From Brevibacterium atlanticum (lineage in GTDB: Bacteria; Actinomycetota; Actinomycetes; Actinomycetales; Brevibacteriaceae), in assembly GCF_011617245.1 (NCBI RefSeq), contig NZ_CP050152.1, positions 2,284,503-2,348,502 on the forward strand: DNA of 64,000 bases. Reading direction: 5' to 3'. The notes beneath the pieces were generated by a model. That model was not told the origin of the DNA. It did no database searches and saw only the letters and a list, made by a program, of their open reading frames with translations. Shown here in pieces: positions 9,658 to 18,619 of the stretch. Positions within the stretch are counted from its first letter, which is position 1. Every line of letters starts with the position of its first letter. The translations under genes and the position numbers were made by a program.

Positions 9658-10418
9658 CGGACTTCGATCCCTTCGGCGGCCAGCGCCGCCTTGACCTCGG
9701 CGATGCTCAGCGTCCCGAAGTGGAAGACGCTCGCGGCCAGGAGCGCATCGGCACCGGCGGCGACGGCAGGGGCGAAGTGTTCGACCCGGCCGGCTCCCCC
9801 GGAGGCGATGAGCGGGACGTCGACGGCGGCGCGGGCGGCCGAGATGAGTTCGAGGTCGAAGCCCTCCCGGGTGCCGTCGGCGTCGATGGAGTTGAGCAGG
9901 ATCTCACCGACTCCGCGGTCGGCGGCCTCTCGGATCCAGTCGATCGCACAGCGGCCGGTGCCTTCGCGTCCGCCGCGGGTGGTGACCTCGAATCCCGACT
10001 GAGTGCTCGCCCCCTGAGTGCGCCGGGCGTCGAGTGAGAGGACGAGGACCTGGTTGCCGAAATGATGGGAGATCTCGCTGATGAGTTCGGGCCTCACCAC
10101 CGCCGAGGTGTTGACGGACACCTTGTCCGCACCGTCGCGCAGCAGCCGGTCGACGTCGGAGACGCTGCGCACTCCCCCGCCGACGGTCAGCGGGATGAAC
10201 ACCTGTTCCGCGCAGGAGCGGACCACGTCGTGGACGGTTTCACGGTCTCCGCTGCTCGCGGTGACGTCGAGGAAGGTGAGTTCATCGGCCCCGGATTCGC
10301 CGTAGCGGTGTGCGAGTTCGACAGGGTCTCCGGCATCCTTGAGATCGGCGAACTTGACCCCCTTGACGACACGTCCGCCGTCGACGTCGAGGCAGGGGAT
10401 GACTCTGACAGCTACCAC
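9654..10418 (-). CDS. hisF: Imidazole glycerol phosphate synthase, cyclase subunit
   Basis: HisF is the barrel subunit that condenses PRFAR with ammonia supplied by HisH to give imidazole glycerol phosphate and AICAR. The 254-aa protein has both catalytic aspartates: Asp11 in [15 protein letters not shown] and Asp130 in [10 protein letters not shown]. Phosphate loops [10 protein letters not shown] and LIASGGAG are clear. HisH is not in the window. The ATG at 10418 lies 9 bp downstream of the carboxyltransferase gene, and the stop overlaps hisI. Confidence 0.97.
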   Translation of the reverse strand: MVAVRVIPCLDVDGGRVVKGVKFADLKDAGDPVELAHRYGESGADELTFLDVTASSGDRETVHDVVRSCAEQVFIPLTVGGGVRSVSDVDRLLRDGADKVSVNTSAVVRPELISEISHHFGNQVLVLSLDARRTQGASTQSGFEVTTRGGREGTGRCAIDWIREAADRGVGEILLNSIDADGTREGFDLELISAARAAVDVPLIASGGAGRVEHFAPAVAAGADALLAASVFHFGTLSIAEVKAALAAEGIEVR

Positions 10419-10427
10419 TCAGTCCTC

Positions 10428-11930
10428 CTAGATTCCCAGGCCCCGATAGCGATCCATCCTGCGGGCCAGTCGCCTCGCCGAGGGTTCGCGCATGAGCGAG
10501 ATGAGTTCGTATTCGAGTGTGGCACCGACCCGGGCGACGAAGTCCAGCGGCTCGTCGCTGGCATCGGGGGCTTCGGCGATGATCCGGTCGACGACGCCCG
10601 TGGCCTTGAGCATGGGGGCATGCACCCCCTGGCGCTGAGCCATCTCCGGCGCCCTGTCCACGGTCCGGTGCACGATCGCCGAGGCGCCCTCGGGCGGCAG
10701 CGGTGAGAGCCAGCCGTGTTCGGCGCTGAGCACTCGGTCGGTCGGGATCAGTGCCAGCGCCCCTCCGCCGGACCCCTCACCGAGGATGAGGGACACCGAG
10801 GGCGCGTCGAGGTTGGCGAGGTCGGCGAGGCTGCGGGCGATCTCACCGGCGATGCCGCCTTCTTCGGCTTCCTTCGACAGGGCGGCCCCGGGAGTGTCGA
10901 TGACGGTCACCAGCGGCAGGTGCAGCTCGGCGGCCAGGCGCATTCCGCGGCGTGCCTCACGCAGCGCGGCCGGTCCCAGCGGGGCGCGGGAGTCCTGCCG
11001 GAACCGGTCCTGACCGAGCACGATGCACGGAGCCGAACCGAACTTCGCCAGGGCCAGGAGCAGTCCGGGGTCCTTCTCCCCCTCGCCGGTGCCGTTGAGC
11101 GGGAGCACGGTGTTCGCGGCGGTGCGCAGCAGGTCGCGCACTCCGGGCCGTTCGGGGCGGCGGGAGCTCGTGATCGCCGACCACGCGTCGGAGTCCGGGT
11201 CGACCTCGGCGGGAGCGGTGTCCGGGTTCGGGACTGGTGCGGGCACCTCCTTGGCACCCATGAGCACGTCGAGGACTCGAGCGACGGTCGCGGTGATCCG
11301 TTCGGGGCCGATGACGGCATCGATGATGCCCATCTTGTGGAGGTTCTCCCCGGTCTGCACATTCTCCGGGAACTTCTCCTCGTAGATGGCTTCGAAGACA
11401 CGGGGTCCGAGGAACCCGATGAGCGATCCGGGTTCGGCCACGGTGACGTGTCCCAGCGATCCCCAGGAGGCGAAGACCCCACCGGTCGTGGGGTGGCGAA
11501 GGTAGACGAGGTAGGGCAGACCGGCGCGGCGGTGGGCGACGACGGCATTCGTGATCTTGACCATCGACAGGAAGGCGATCGTGCCCTCCTGCATCCGCGT
11601 GCCGCCGGAGGCCGGGCCGGCCAGCAGCGGCAGACCCTCGAGGGTGGCGCGTTCGATGGCGTCGACGAGACGTTCGGCGGCGGCGACGCCGATCGAGCCG
11701 GCGAGGAACCGGAACTCCCCGGCGACCACGGCGACCCGACGGCCGGCGATCGTGCCCTCACCGGTGATGATGGCCTCGTCGACCCCGGACTTCTCCCGGG
11801 CGGCGGCGAGTTCGGCGGCGTAGCCCTCCGAGATCCCTCCTGCGGGTGCGATGGGGTCGGTGTCCCAGGAGACGTAGGAGCCCTCGTCGAGGACGATGTC
11901 GACGAGTTCGTGTGCGTTGAGACGTGCCAT
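10428..11930 (-). CDS. Fused beta-alpha acyl-CoA carboxyltransferase (AccDA-like)
   Basis: This 500-aa protein joins an AccD-like half (about 20-245; PASGGTRMQEG and SWGSLGHVTVAEPGSLIGF) to an AccA-like half (about 275-495; VTVIDTPGAA and LGEGSGGGALALIPTDRVL). The crotonase-fold halves form the site that moves a carboxyl group from biotin to an acyl-CoA. The N-terminal zinc ribbon of E. coli AccD is absent. Biotin carboxylase and carrier genes are not in the window, so the substrate is unknown. I chose the ATG at 11930 (MARLNAHELVD), 10 bp after the CoA-transferase stop. Being inside the his cluster is unusual. Confidence 0.88.
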   Translation of the reverse strand: MARLNAHELVDIVLDEGSYVSWDTDPIAPAGGISEGYAAELAAAREKSGVDEAIITGEGTIAGRRVAVVAGEFRFLAGSIGVAAAERLVDAIERATLEGLPLLAGPASGGTRMQEGTIAFLSMVKITNAVVAHRRAGLPYLVYLRHPTTGGVFASWGSLGHVTVAEPGSLIGFLGPRVFEAIYEEKFPENVQTGENLHKMGIIDAVIGPERITATVARVLDVLMGAKEVPAPVPNPDTAPAEVDPDSDAWSAITSSRRPERPGVRDLLRTAANTVLPLNGTGEGEKDPGLLLALAKFGSAPCIVLGQDRFRQDSRAPLGPAALREARRGMRLAAELHLPLVTVIDTPGAALSKEAEEGGIAGEIARSLADLANLDAPSVSLILGEGSGGGALALIPTDRVLSAEHGWLSPLPPEGASAIVHRTVDRAPEMAQRQGVHAPMLKATGVVDRIIAEAPDASDEPLDFVARVGATLEYELISLMREPSARRLARRMDRYRGLGI

Positions 11931-11940
11931 GTCGACCTGC

Positions 11941-13137
11941 TCAGTTTCCGTCGGCGAGCCACGCGGCGATGGATTCGGCGTCCTCATCCAGCAGCGGCGG
12001 GGCGTCGTGGGCGGTGCGGGTCGTCTCGACCTCTCCGTCGGCGTCGGCGTCGAAGAAGCGCAGCGGCGGTCCGGGCAGATCGATGTCGCCGAGGACCGGG
12101 TGGTCGACGGAGACCTTGAGCCCCTGGCTCAGTGCCTGGTCCCATTCGTAGACCTCGGGCAGGGTGCGCACGGTCCCGGCGGGGATGCCTGCTGCGGTGA
12201 GCTTCTCCAGCAGCTCCGCGGAGTCGAAGGCTCCGAAGCGATCTTCGATGACCTCGATGAGCGCGGGGCGGTTGGCCACGCGGGAGGCATTGTCGGCGAA
12301 TCCGTCTGCGGCTGGGTCGATGTCGAAGGCCGCACAGAACTTCTGCCACAGGTTCTCGTTGCCCACGGAGATCTGCACAGCACCGTCGCGGCAGGCGAAG
12401 AGTCCGTAGGGAGACAGGGACGGGTGGTGGTTGCCGCCGGGCTGGGGTTCCTGCCCGGCCACGGTGGCCCGGGTGCCCTGGAAGGCGTGGACGCCGACCA
12501 TGCCGGCGATGAGCGAGGTGCGCACCACCTTGCCCTTGCCGGTGCGTTCGCGTTCGAGCAGAGCCGCGAGGACTCCGTAGGAGCCGTAGATGCCGGCGAG
12601 AAGGTCGGCGATCGGCACTCCCACGCGCTGCATGTCCTCAGGCCCGGATCCGGTCAGGGACATCAGCCCGGCCTCGCCCTGGGCGATCTGGTCATAGCCG
12701 GCACGCCCGGCCTCGGGGCCGTCATGGCCGAAGCCGGTGATCGAGAGGATGACGAGGCGGGGGTTGATCTCCAGGCACCGAGCGGTGGAGAAGCCGAGCC
12801 GGTCGAGGACGCCGGAGCGGAAGTTCTCGATGAGCACATCGGCACGGGCGATGAGCGCGGTCAGCGTGTCCGATCCAGTCTCGGATTTGAGGTCGAGGGC
12901 GATCGATTCTTTATTGCGGTTGCACGAGAAGAAGTAGGTGGCCTGGGGATCGTCCTCGGGTCCGACGAAGGGCGGTCCCCAGGAGCGCGTGTCATCGCCC
13001 CTGCCCGGGTTCTCGACCTTGATCACTCGGGCACCGAGGTCGCCGAACATCATTCCCGCGTGGGGTCCGGCGAGGGCACGGGAGAGATCGACGACGGTGT
13101 ATCCGGTCAGCGGCCCCGTCGGTGTCTCGTTCGCCAT
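11941..13137 (-). CDS. CaiB/BaiF family (class III) CoA transferase
   Basis: Class III CoA transferases move CoA between carboxylic acids. The 398-aa protein starts GPLTGYTVVDLSRALAGPHAGMMFGDLGARVIKVE, and carries LIENFRSGVLDRLGF, the Asp-containing active-site region SGPEDMQRVGVPIADLLAG, and NHHPSLSPYGLFACRDG. The acid substrate cannot be read from the sequence. I chose the ATG at 13137, preceded by a strong AAGGAGGA. It lies between a PH-domain gene and the fused carboxyltransferase, which suggests the two acyl-CoA enzymes work together. Confidence 0.9.
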   Translation of the reverse strand: MANETPTGPLTGYTVVDLSRALAGPHAGMMFGDLGARVIKVENPGRGDDTRSWGPPFVGPEDDPQATYFFSCNRNKESIALDLKSETGSDTLTALIARADVLIENFRSGVLDRLGFSTARCLEINPRLVILSITGFGHDGPEAGRAGYDQIAQGEAGLMSLTGSGPEDMQRVGVPIADLLAGIYGSYGVLAALLERERTGKGKVVRTSLIAGMVGVHAFQGTRATVAGQEPQPGGNHHPSLSPYGLFACRDGAVQISVGNENLWQKFCAAFDIDPAADGFADNASRVANRPALIEVIEDRFGAFDSAELLEKLTAAGIPAGTVRTLPEVYEWDQALSQGLKVSVDHPVLGDIDLPGPPLRFFDADADGEVETTRTAHDAPPLLDEDAESIAAWLADGN

Positions 13138-13139
13138 TC

Positions 13140-13601
13140 CTAGTCCTCCTTGAAGTGGGTGCGTCTGCTCACGAGCATACGCAATCGTGCGACCTCCGCG
13201 TGGGCGCGGGGGCCGTCGGCATGCTGGATCGCCATCACCGGGTACGTGGTGCCGTCGGCGAGGTCGAGCAGCGGCCAGGGATCGTCGCCCTCGGATGAGA
13301 ACGTCACCCCGAGGATCTGTCCCCATTCGAAGCGCCGTGTGCGCACCATGTTCCGCACCACCAGCCCGGTCTCGCTCGGCCTGGCATGGATGTCGGCGAT
13401 GCGCAGCAGCGCCGCTCCGAACAGGATGCCCAGCAGGTTCATCCATATCATGTCGAGCACGGTCCAGGGTTCCCAGTCCACGGCGAAGAGCGCCACGGAC
13501 AGGATGGCGAAGCCGGCGAACACGACGACGGCGCCGACGAGGCTGATCACACGCACCTGTCGGGGCCGGAAGATCCGCAGATCAGATTCGGCAGGCGCCA
13601 A
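13140..13601 (-). CDS. PH-domain membrane protein next to hisG
   Basis: The 153-aa protein has two hydrophobic segments (about 18-40 and 47-66) followed by a soluble beta-rich part with ETGLVVRNMVRTRRFEWGQILGV and a tryptophan-containing PWPLLDLADGTTYPVMAIQ. This is the layout of the small bacterial PH-domain proteins that follow hisG in Micrococcales. No enzymatic motif is visible, and the function is unknown. Its start overlaps hisG by 20 bp and its stop lies just upstream of the CoA-transferase start, within that gene's ribosome-binding region. Confidence 0.85.
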   Translation of the reverse strand: MAPAESDLRIFRPRQVRVISLVGAVVVFAGFAILSVALFAVDWEPWTVLDMIWMNLLGILFGAALLRIADIHARPSETGLVVRNMVRTRRFEWGQILGVTFSSEGDDPWPLLDLADGTTYPVMAIQHADGPRAHAEVARLRMLVSRRTHFKED

Positions 13602-14421
13602 TGTTCGTCACCAGGATCGCACGAGCTCCGACTCCGTAGAGGCGGTCCATGACGTTGTTGACCTCCTTGGCCTCGACCATCACCCGCACGGCGACCCAGC
13701 CGGTCTCCTGCAGGGGTGAGACCGTCGGGGACTCGAGTCCCGGGGTCAGGGAGATCGCCTCGGGCACGAGCCGCTCTTCGATGTTGTAGTCGACGAGCAC
13801 GTACTGCCGGGCGACCATGACGGATTCGAGGCGGCGGCGGAGGACGCTGATGCGGTCCTCGGCACCCTCGCGTTGGATGAGCACGCCTTCGGATTCGAGC
13901 AGCGGCTCACCGAAGGTCTCGAGCCCGGCGGCGCGCAGCGTCGAACCGGTCTCGACGACGTCGGCGATGGCGTCGGCGACGCCGAGCTGGATCGAGACCT
14001 CGATGGCCCCGTCGAGCTGGACGGTCTTCGCGTCGATGCCGCGACGTTCGATGTCGGCGGCGACGAGGTTCGGGAAGCTCGTGGCGATGCGGGCCCCGGC
14101 GAGTTCGTCGGGAGAGCTGAACGTGCCGGCGGTGCCGGCGTAGAAGAACCGGGAGGCGCCGAATCCGAGGCCGAGCACTTCCTGTGCTTCGACCTGCGAC
14201 TCGAGCAGCAGGTCCCGGCCGGTGATGCCGGCGTCGAGGATGCCCGATCCGACGTAGACGGCGATGTCGCGGGGCCGCAGGTAGAAGAATTCGACCCCAT
14301 TGACCTCATCCTGATGGACGAGCGTCTTGGTTCCGCGTCGAGTGGAGTATCCGGCCTCGCTGAGCATGTCGGAGGCGGCTTCGGAGAGTGCGCCCTTATT
14401 GGGCACGGCTACACGCAGCAT
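13582..14421 (-). CDS. hisG: ATP phosphoribosyltransferase
   Basis: HisG joins ATP and PRPP in the first, feedback-inhibited step of histidine synthesis. The 279-aa protein is the long form with a C-terminal ACT-like regulatory domain, so it needs no HisZ. Motifs include MLRVAVPNKGALSE, the DAGITGRDLLLES region, ADAIADVVETGSTLRAAGL (PRPP-binding type), and the C-terminal VAVRVMVEAKEVNNVMDRLYGVGARAILVTNI. I chose the ATG at 14421, preceded by AAGGGA; the open frame extends upstream without family similarity. Confidence 0.96.
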   Translation of the reverse strand: MLRVAVPNKGALSEAASDMLSEAGYSTRRGTKTLVHQDEVNGVEFFYLRPRDIAVYVGSGILDAGITGRDLLLESQVEAQEVLGLGFGASRFFYAGTAGTFSSPDELAGARIATSFPNLVAADIERRGIDAKTVQLDGAIEVSIQLGVADAIADVVETGSTLRAAGLETFGEPLLESEGVLIQREGAEDRISVLRRRLESVMVARQYVLVDYNIEERLVPEAISLTPGLESPTVSPLQETGWVAVRVMVEAKEVNNVMDRLYGVGARAILVTNIGACRI

Positions 14422-14474
14422 GGGGTCCCTTGTGAGTTGTGGGGCTGAAGGTTCGGGCGGGTGTCGCGGAGGTC

Positions 14475-14738
14475 TCAGAGATGGGTGTTGACGTCGTCGA
14501 GGCTGAGCCCCTTGGCGATCATCATCACCTGTACGTGGTAGAGGAGCTGGGAGATCTCGGAGGCGAGTTCCTCGCGGGATTCGTATTCGGCGGCCATCCA
14601 CACCTCGGCGGCTTCCTCGACGACCTTCTTGCCGATCGCATGGACTCCGGCATCGAGTTCGGCCACGGTCTTCGAACCGGTCGGTCGATCGTGGGATTTC
14701 TGCAGGAGTTCGGCGTAGAGAGTCTCAAAGGTCTTCAC
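14475..14738 (-). CDS. hisE: Phosphoribosyl-ATP pyrophosphatase
   Basis: HisE hydrolyses phosphoribosyl-ATP to phosphoribosyl-AMP and pyrophosphate. The 87-aa all-helical protein shows [14 protein letters not shown], the metal-binding [15 protein letters not shown] and the helix [23 protein letters not shown]. The start is a GTG at 14738. A TAGGCT hexamer ends six bases upstream of the GTG, so the gene may also be transcribed from its own leaderless promoter in addition to read-through from pnuC. It precedes hisG by 53 bp. Confidence 0.96.
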   Translation of the reverse strand: MKTFETLYAELLQKSHDRPTGSKTVAELDAGVHAIGKKVVEEAAEVWMAAEYESREELASEISQLLYHVQVMMIAKGLSLDDVNTHL

Positions 14739-14744
14739 CCGACC

Positions 14745-14750
14745 AGCCTA
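14745..14750 (-). promoter_or_regulatory. Putative leaderless -10 box of hisE
   Basis: TAGGCT on the minus strand is followed by six bases and then the hisE GTG. This TANNNT-N6-RTG spacing is typical of leaderless actinobacterial transcripts. No convincing -35 is seen (TGCCTC at 17-bp spacing). Confidence 0.4.
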
Positions 14751-14802
14751 ATGCATCTGTCCGAACCGAGGCATGTGGGGTCTCATGTTCCGAACGGTCG
14801 AC

Positions 14803-14862
14803 GGGCAGTGCGGACTCAGTCGCTGCGCACTGGCCTCAGTCGCCGGGCACCGGTCTCAGTCG
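14803..14862. repeat. Three tandem 20-bp repeats at the end of pnuC
   Basis: Three consecutive 20-bp units each end in CTCAGTCG on the plus strand (at 14815-14822, 14835-14842 and 14855-14862). The unit nearest pnuC contains its stop codon. Outside this 8-bp core the units are diverged but keep a GC-rich body. As 20 is not a multiple of 3, the array does not extend the protein. It occupies the pnuC-hisE spacer just upstream of a putative hisE promoter. Its role is unknown. Confidence 0.7.
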
Positions 14863-15521
14863 TCGGGGTCGCGGCCGATCTCGGTGGCCGAGCGGTGCGG
14901 GGCCGAGATCGTCTGCTTGGATCGCTTCGACCAGTCGAGGAGTCCGAGGACGACCATGACGAGGAAGATGAGGTAGACGACTCCGGAGAACACGAGTCCC
15001 CCGGCCACGGCCAGGGGGATCCCGACGAGATCGACGGCCAGCCAGACGAACCAGAACTCGACGATGGCCCGACCCTGGGCGTACATGGCTACGAGGGAGC
15101 CGATGAAGATGTAGGCGTCCGGGTACGGGTTCCACGACCAGCCGCCGAGGGCGAGGATCCATCCGAAGATGCCTGTGCCGATGAGCAGGGCCGCGAGCAG
15201 CAGACCCCGCTCCTTCCAGGTGGCCCACCGGACGATGACCTCACCGGAGGTCTCCTGCGACTTCTTCCACTGGGTCCAGCCCCAGACCGCGGCGACGATG
15301 ATGACGACCTGCCGGGAGGCGTTGCCGCCGAGTCCGGCGGACACGCTGGCGGAGAAGAGGAGGATCGAGCCGAGGATCTGCACCGGCCAGGACAGGATGT
15401 TCCGGCGCAGGGCGAGCACCACCGTGGCCAGGGCGCAGATATTGCCGAACAGGTCGGAGTACGGCACGGGCTTGCCCAGCAGCTCGAAAGCGGGAGTGTT
15501 CAACCAGTCGAGCAGTTCCAT
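14856..15521 (-). CDS. pnuC: PnuC-type nicotinamide riboside transporter
   Basis: PnuC proteins take up NAD precursors, usually nicotinamide riboside, by facilitated diffusion across the inner membrane. The 221-aa protein has about seven hydrophobic segments. It shows the family features NILSWPVQILGSILLF, VVIIVAAVWGWTQW and the C-terminal FWFVWLAVDLVGIPLAVAGGLVFSG. The last ~30 residues are polar (SKRSKQTISAPHRS). It lies between rpe and hisE; the link to histidine synthesis may be metabolic (ribosyl and ATP use) or just positional. The exact vitamin substrate is inferred. Confidence 0.9.
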   Translation of the reverse strand: MELLDWLNTPAFELLGKPVPYSDLFGNICALATVVLALRRNILSWPVQILGSILLFSASVSAGLGGNASRQVVIIVAAVWGWTQWKKSQETSGEVIVRWATWKERGLLLAALLIGTGIFGWILALGGWSWNPYPDAYIFIGSLVAMYAQGRAIVEFWFVWLAVDLVGIPLAVAGGLVFSGVVYLIFLVMVVLGLLDWSKRSKQTISAPHRSATEIGRDPDD

Positions 15522-15569
15522 CGGCGGCTCATTTCGGTCAGCGGGTCGACGGTCTCGACGCCGGGACGG

Positions 15570-16232
15570 TCAGTGGGTGTGGGCGGCGGCGAGTTCGCGC
15601 AGCTGCGCGATCGCTGACGCGGCGTCCTCGGCGCCGTAGACGGCGGAGCCGGCGACGAGGACGTCGGCGCCGGCGTCGACGACCCGGTCGATCGTTGCGG
15701 CGGAGACCCCGCCGTCGACCTGGAGGCGGATCTCGAGGCCCGAGGCGGAGATGGCTTCCCTGGTCCGAGCGATCTTCGGCAGGCACACGTCGAGGAACTT
15801 CTGTCCGCCGAAGCCGGGCTCGACGGTCATGATGAGGATCTGGTCGAACTCGCCGAGGAGGTCGACGAAGGGTTCGATCGGGGTCGCAGGCTTGAGCGCG
15901 AGGCTGGCCTTGGCACCGAGCTTCCGCAGTTCCCGGGCCAGGCGCACAGGTGCGGCGGCCGCCTCGGCGTGGAAGGTCACCGACGCGCAGCCGATCTCCG
16001 CGTACACGGGGGCGTTGCGGTCGGCGTCGGCGATCATGAGGTGGGCGTCGAGCGGGATCGGGGAGATCGCCTGGATGCGTTCGACCACCGGCGGGCCGAA
16101 GGTGAGGTTCGGCACGAAGTGGTTGTCCATCACGTCGATGTGGGCCATATCGGCGGTGCTGATCTTCTCCAGCTCTCCGCGCAGGTCGGAGAAGTCCGAG
16201 GACAGGATGGAGGGGTTGATGTCGATCGCCAT
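15570..16232 (-). CDS. rpe: Ribulose-phosphate 3-epimerase
   Basis: Rpe interconverts ribulose-5-phosphate and xylulose-5-phosphate in the pentose phosphate pathway, supplying ribose for nucleotides and histidine. The 220-aa TIM barrel contains [13 protein letters not shown], the metal histidine and catalytic Asp in [36 protein letters not shown] and the catalytic Asp in LQVDGGVS. The ATG at 16232 is only 4 bp downstream of rsmB, as in many actinobacteria. Confidence 0.97.
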   Translation of the reverse strand: MAIDINPSILSSDFSDLRGELEKISTADMAHIDVMDNHFVPNLTFGPPVVERIQAISPIPLDAHLMIADADRNAPVYAEIGCASVTFHAEAAAAPVRLARELRKLGAKASLALKPATPIEPFVDLLGEFDQILIMTVEPGFGGQKFLDVCLPKIARTREAISASGLEIRLQVDGGVSAATIDRVVDAGADVLVAGSAVYGAEDAASAIAQLRELAAAHTH

Positions 16233-16236
16233 GGGG

Positions 16237-17661
16237 TCATTTCGCCTTTCTCAGGAGAGCCAGGAACATTCCGTCGGTGTTGTGCAGGTGGGGCCAGAGC
16301 TGGGCGAAGCGTCCTTCGCCGCGGGTCACCGAGGCGAAGTCGGCCGCCGAGGCACCGGTGATCGTCTCGAGCACGCCCGGGGCGTCGAGGACCTCGACCT
16401 CTCCGCCGCCGGCTTTCGTCCGGGTGCGCAGCACCTCGTCGACGATGAGTACGGTCTCGGCATAGTGCGGTGAGCAGGTCGAGTAGGCCACCACTCCCCC
16501 GGGTGCGCAGGCATCGAGGGCTGAGGTGAGCAGTTCGCGCTGCAGACCGGTCAGCGCGGTGATGTCCGAGGGCTGCCGACGGTAGCGGGCCTCGGGGCGG
16601 CGGCGCAGCGCACCGAGCCCGGAACACGGCACGTCGACGAGCACCTTGGTGTAGGGCCCCTGGGCCGACCGGCCATCGCGGACCTCGGCGGTGACGTTGT
16701 GCAGTGCCTGGGTGGAGTCGCGGACGAGGTCGACACGGTGTTCGCTCGAGTCGAATGCGGCGAGCTGTGTCGACGCCTGCGCTGCCGCGGCGCCGAGGAC
16801 GGCGGCCTTGCCTCCGGGGCCGGCGCACAGGTCGGCCCAGGTGCCCGCGGGGGCGTCGACCTGCGACAGCGCCAGGGCGACGAGTGCCGAACCTTCGTCC
16901 TGGACGCGGGCGCGCCCGTCGGCGACGGCCGGGACGTCCCGTGGGACTGCGGTCTCCAGGGTGACGCCGATGGGTGAGAGCGGAGTCGCCTCCCCGGGCA
17001 GGTCGGTGCGATCGATGAGTCCGGGCAGCGCGCTGACGCCGACCTTGGCCGCGGCATTGTCGGCGATGAGCAGGTCCTCGAGTTCGCCGGCGTTGCGTTC
17101 GTGCCCGCGCAGCGCCTGGGTCAGGGCGCGCACGATCCAGTCCGGGTGGGAGTGTTCGATGGCCAGGCGTTGGATGTCGGAGGTTCCGACGGTGACCCGG
17201 TCGAGCCATTCCTCGGGTGTCGTCTCGGAGATGCGTCGGAGCACCGCGTTGACGAATCCGGCGGTCTTCGGCGCCGAACGTTTGACCACGGAGACGGTCT
17301 CGGAGAGTGCCGCATGGTCGGGCACGCGCATGGACAGCAGCTGGTGCGCGCCGAGGCGCATCGCGGCCAGCGGTTCGGCGTCGATCTTCTCCACCGGTCG
17401 TTTCGCTGCGGTGGCGATGACGGCGTCGTAGAACTTCTGGCGGCGCAGCGCACCGTAGGTGAGTTCGGTGGTGAAGGCGGCGTCTTGGGCGTTCAGCCGG
17501 GTGCGGGCGAGCTTCGCCGGCAGCAGGAGGTTGGCGTACGCGTCCTTCGTCGCCACGTCGAGCAGCACCTCCCAGGCGATGCGGCGCGGCAGATTCTTGC
17601 CTTTGTGCGACTGGCCTCCACGGCCTGCGCCGGCGCCTGGTGTCTCAGCCATGCGTGTCAT
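16237..17661 (-). CDS. rsmB: 16S rRNA m5C967 methyltransferase
   Basis: RsmB methylates cytosine 967 of 16S rRNA using S-adenosylmethionine. The 474-aa protein has an N-terminal NusB-like helical domain (about 25-160; [23 protein letters not shown]) and a C-terminal Rossmann methyltransferase (about 190-474). Visible motifs are [12 protein letters not shown], the first cysteine in [19 protein letters not shown] and the catalytic cysteine in [14 protein letters not shown]. Its start overlaps the fmt stop by 4 bp, a conserved fmt-rsmB pairing. Confidence 0.96.
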   Translation of the reverse strand: MTRMAETPGAGAGRGGQSHKGKNLPRRIAWEVLLDVATKDAYANLLLPAKLARTRLNAQDAAFTTELTYGALRRQKFYDAVIATAAKRPVEKIDAEPLAAMRLGAHQLLSMRVPDHAALSETVSVVKRSAPKTAGFVNAVLRRISETTPEEWLDRVTVGTSDIQRLAIEHSHPDWIVRALTQALRGHERNAGELEDLLIADNAAAKVGVSALPGLIDRTDLPGEATPLSPIGVTLETAVPRDVPAVADGRARVQDEGSALVALALSQVDAPAGTWADLCAGPGGKAAVLGAAAAQASTQLAAFDSSEHRVDLVRDSTQALHNVTAEVRDGRSAQGPYTKVLVDVPCSGLGALRRRPEARYRRQPSDITALTGLQRELLTSALDACAPGGVVAYSTCSPHYAETVLIVDEVLRTRTKAGGGEVEVLDAPGVLETITGASAADFASVTRGEGRFAQLWPHLHNTDGMFLALLRKAK

Positions 17662-18590
17662 GCTCCCTGGTCGGTGATCTGGTCGAAGCGGATCTCGCCG
17701 TGTCCGCGCAGATAGTCCGCTGCGGACATCCGGGGTTTGCCGAAGGGCTGGATCCAGGCGACGTGCACCCAGCCGTCTCCGCAGCGCAGGACGGCCGCGG
17801 TGTGCTCAGTCCGCAGCGTGCCGGGTTCCGCGTCCGCGGTGATCTCGGGGGCCGGGGTGAGGCCGAAGAGCTTCGTTCGTCTGCCGTCGAGTTCCGCCCA
17901 CGGGCCCGGGCTCGGGCTGGTGCCGCGGGCGCGGTCGATGACGCGGCCGGCGGGTTCGGTGAAGTCGAGGCGGGCGTCGGCGACGGTGATCTTCTCCGCG
18001 TGGCTCGCCTCCCCGGTCTGCGGAGTCTCCGTCGCGGTTCCCGCAGCGAGTTCGTCGAGCGCGGTGACGAGTTCGGGGGCGCCGCGACGTGCGTAGTCGT
18101 CGAGGGCGGCGGCGACATCCGGGTGGTCGAGCTCGAATTCGCGGCGGCGCAGCACGGGGCCGGTGTCCATGCCTTCGTCGATCCTGAACACGCTCACTCC
18201 GCTGCGGGTCACGCCGTCGATGAGGGCGCGTTGGACGGGGGCCGCGCCGCGGTAGTGCGGCAGCAGTGAGAAGTGGAGGTTGAACCAGCCGAGTCGGGCG
18301 GTGGCCAGTGCCGCGGGTCCGGCGATGGCGCCGAAGGCGACGACGGCCACGGCGTCGATGTCGAGTCCGCGCAGTGTGGTGATGACGTCTCCGCGCAGTC
18401 GGTCGGCTTCGATGACGTCGAGTCCGAGTTCGAGGGCGCGGGTCTTCACCGGTGAGGGCGTGAGGATGCGCTTGCGACCCACCGGCGCATCGGGGCGGGT
18501 GAGGACCGCACGGATGCGGTGCTCGGATTCGGCCAGGGCCTCAAGGGCCGGCACTGCGACATCCGGGGTTCCGGCGAAGACGATATCCAC
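17658..18590 (-). CDS. fmt: Methionyl-tRNA formyltransferase
   Basis: Fmt formylates initiator Met-tRNA using 10-formyl-tetrahydrofolate. The 310-aa protein begins DIVFAGTPDVAVPALEAL and carries the folate site with LHFSLLPHYRGAAPVQRAL (catalytic Asn/His region) and GVSVFRIDEGMDTGPVL, followed by the C-terminal tRNA-binding domain. I chose the GTG at 18590 because VDIVFAGTP aligns with the family start; there is no Shine-Dalgarno sequence, but TAGAAT ends seven bases upstream, so a leaderless transcript is plausible. The stop overlaps rsmB. Confidence 0.95.
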   Translation of the reverse strand: MDIVFAGTPDVAVPALEALAESEHRIRAVLTRPDAPVGRKRILTPSPVKTRALELGLDVIEADRLRGDVITTLRGLDIDAVAVVAFGAIAGPAALATARLGWFNLHFSLLPHYRGAAPVQRALIDGVTRSGVSVFRIDEGMDTGPVLRRREFELDHPDVAAALDDYARRGAPELVTALDELAAGTATETPQTGEASHAEKITVADARLDFTEPAGRVIDRARGTSPSPGPWAELDGRRTKLFGLTPAPEITADAEPGTLRTEHTAAVLRCGDGWVHVAWIQPFGKPRMSAADYLRGHGEIRFDQITDQGA

Positions 18591-18597
18591 CCCACGG

Positions 18598-18603
18598 ATT
18601 CTA
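18598..18603 (-). promoter_or_regulatory. Putative leaderless -10 box of fmt
   Basis: TAGAAT on the minus strand lies in the 29-bp gap between priA and fmt and is followed by seven bases and the fmt GTG. The spacing fits a transcript starting at the start codon. No clear -35 is visible. Confidence 0.35.
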
Positions 18604-18619
18604 CTGGTTCGCGCAGCGC

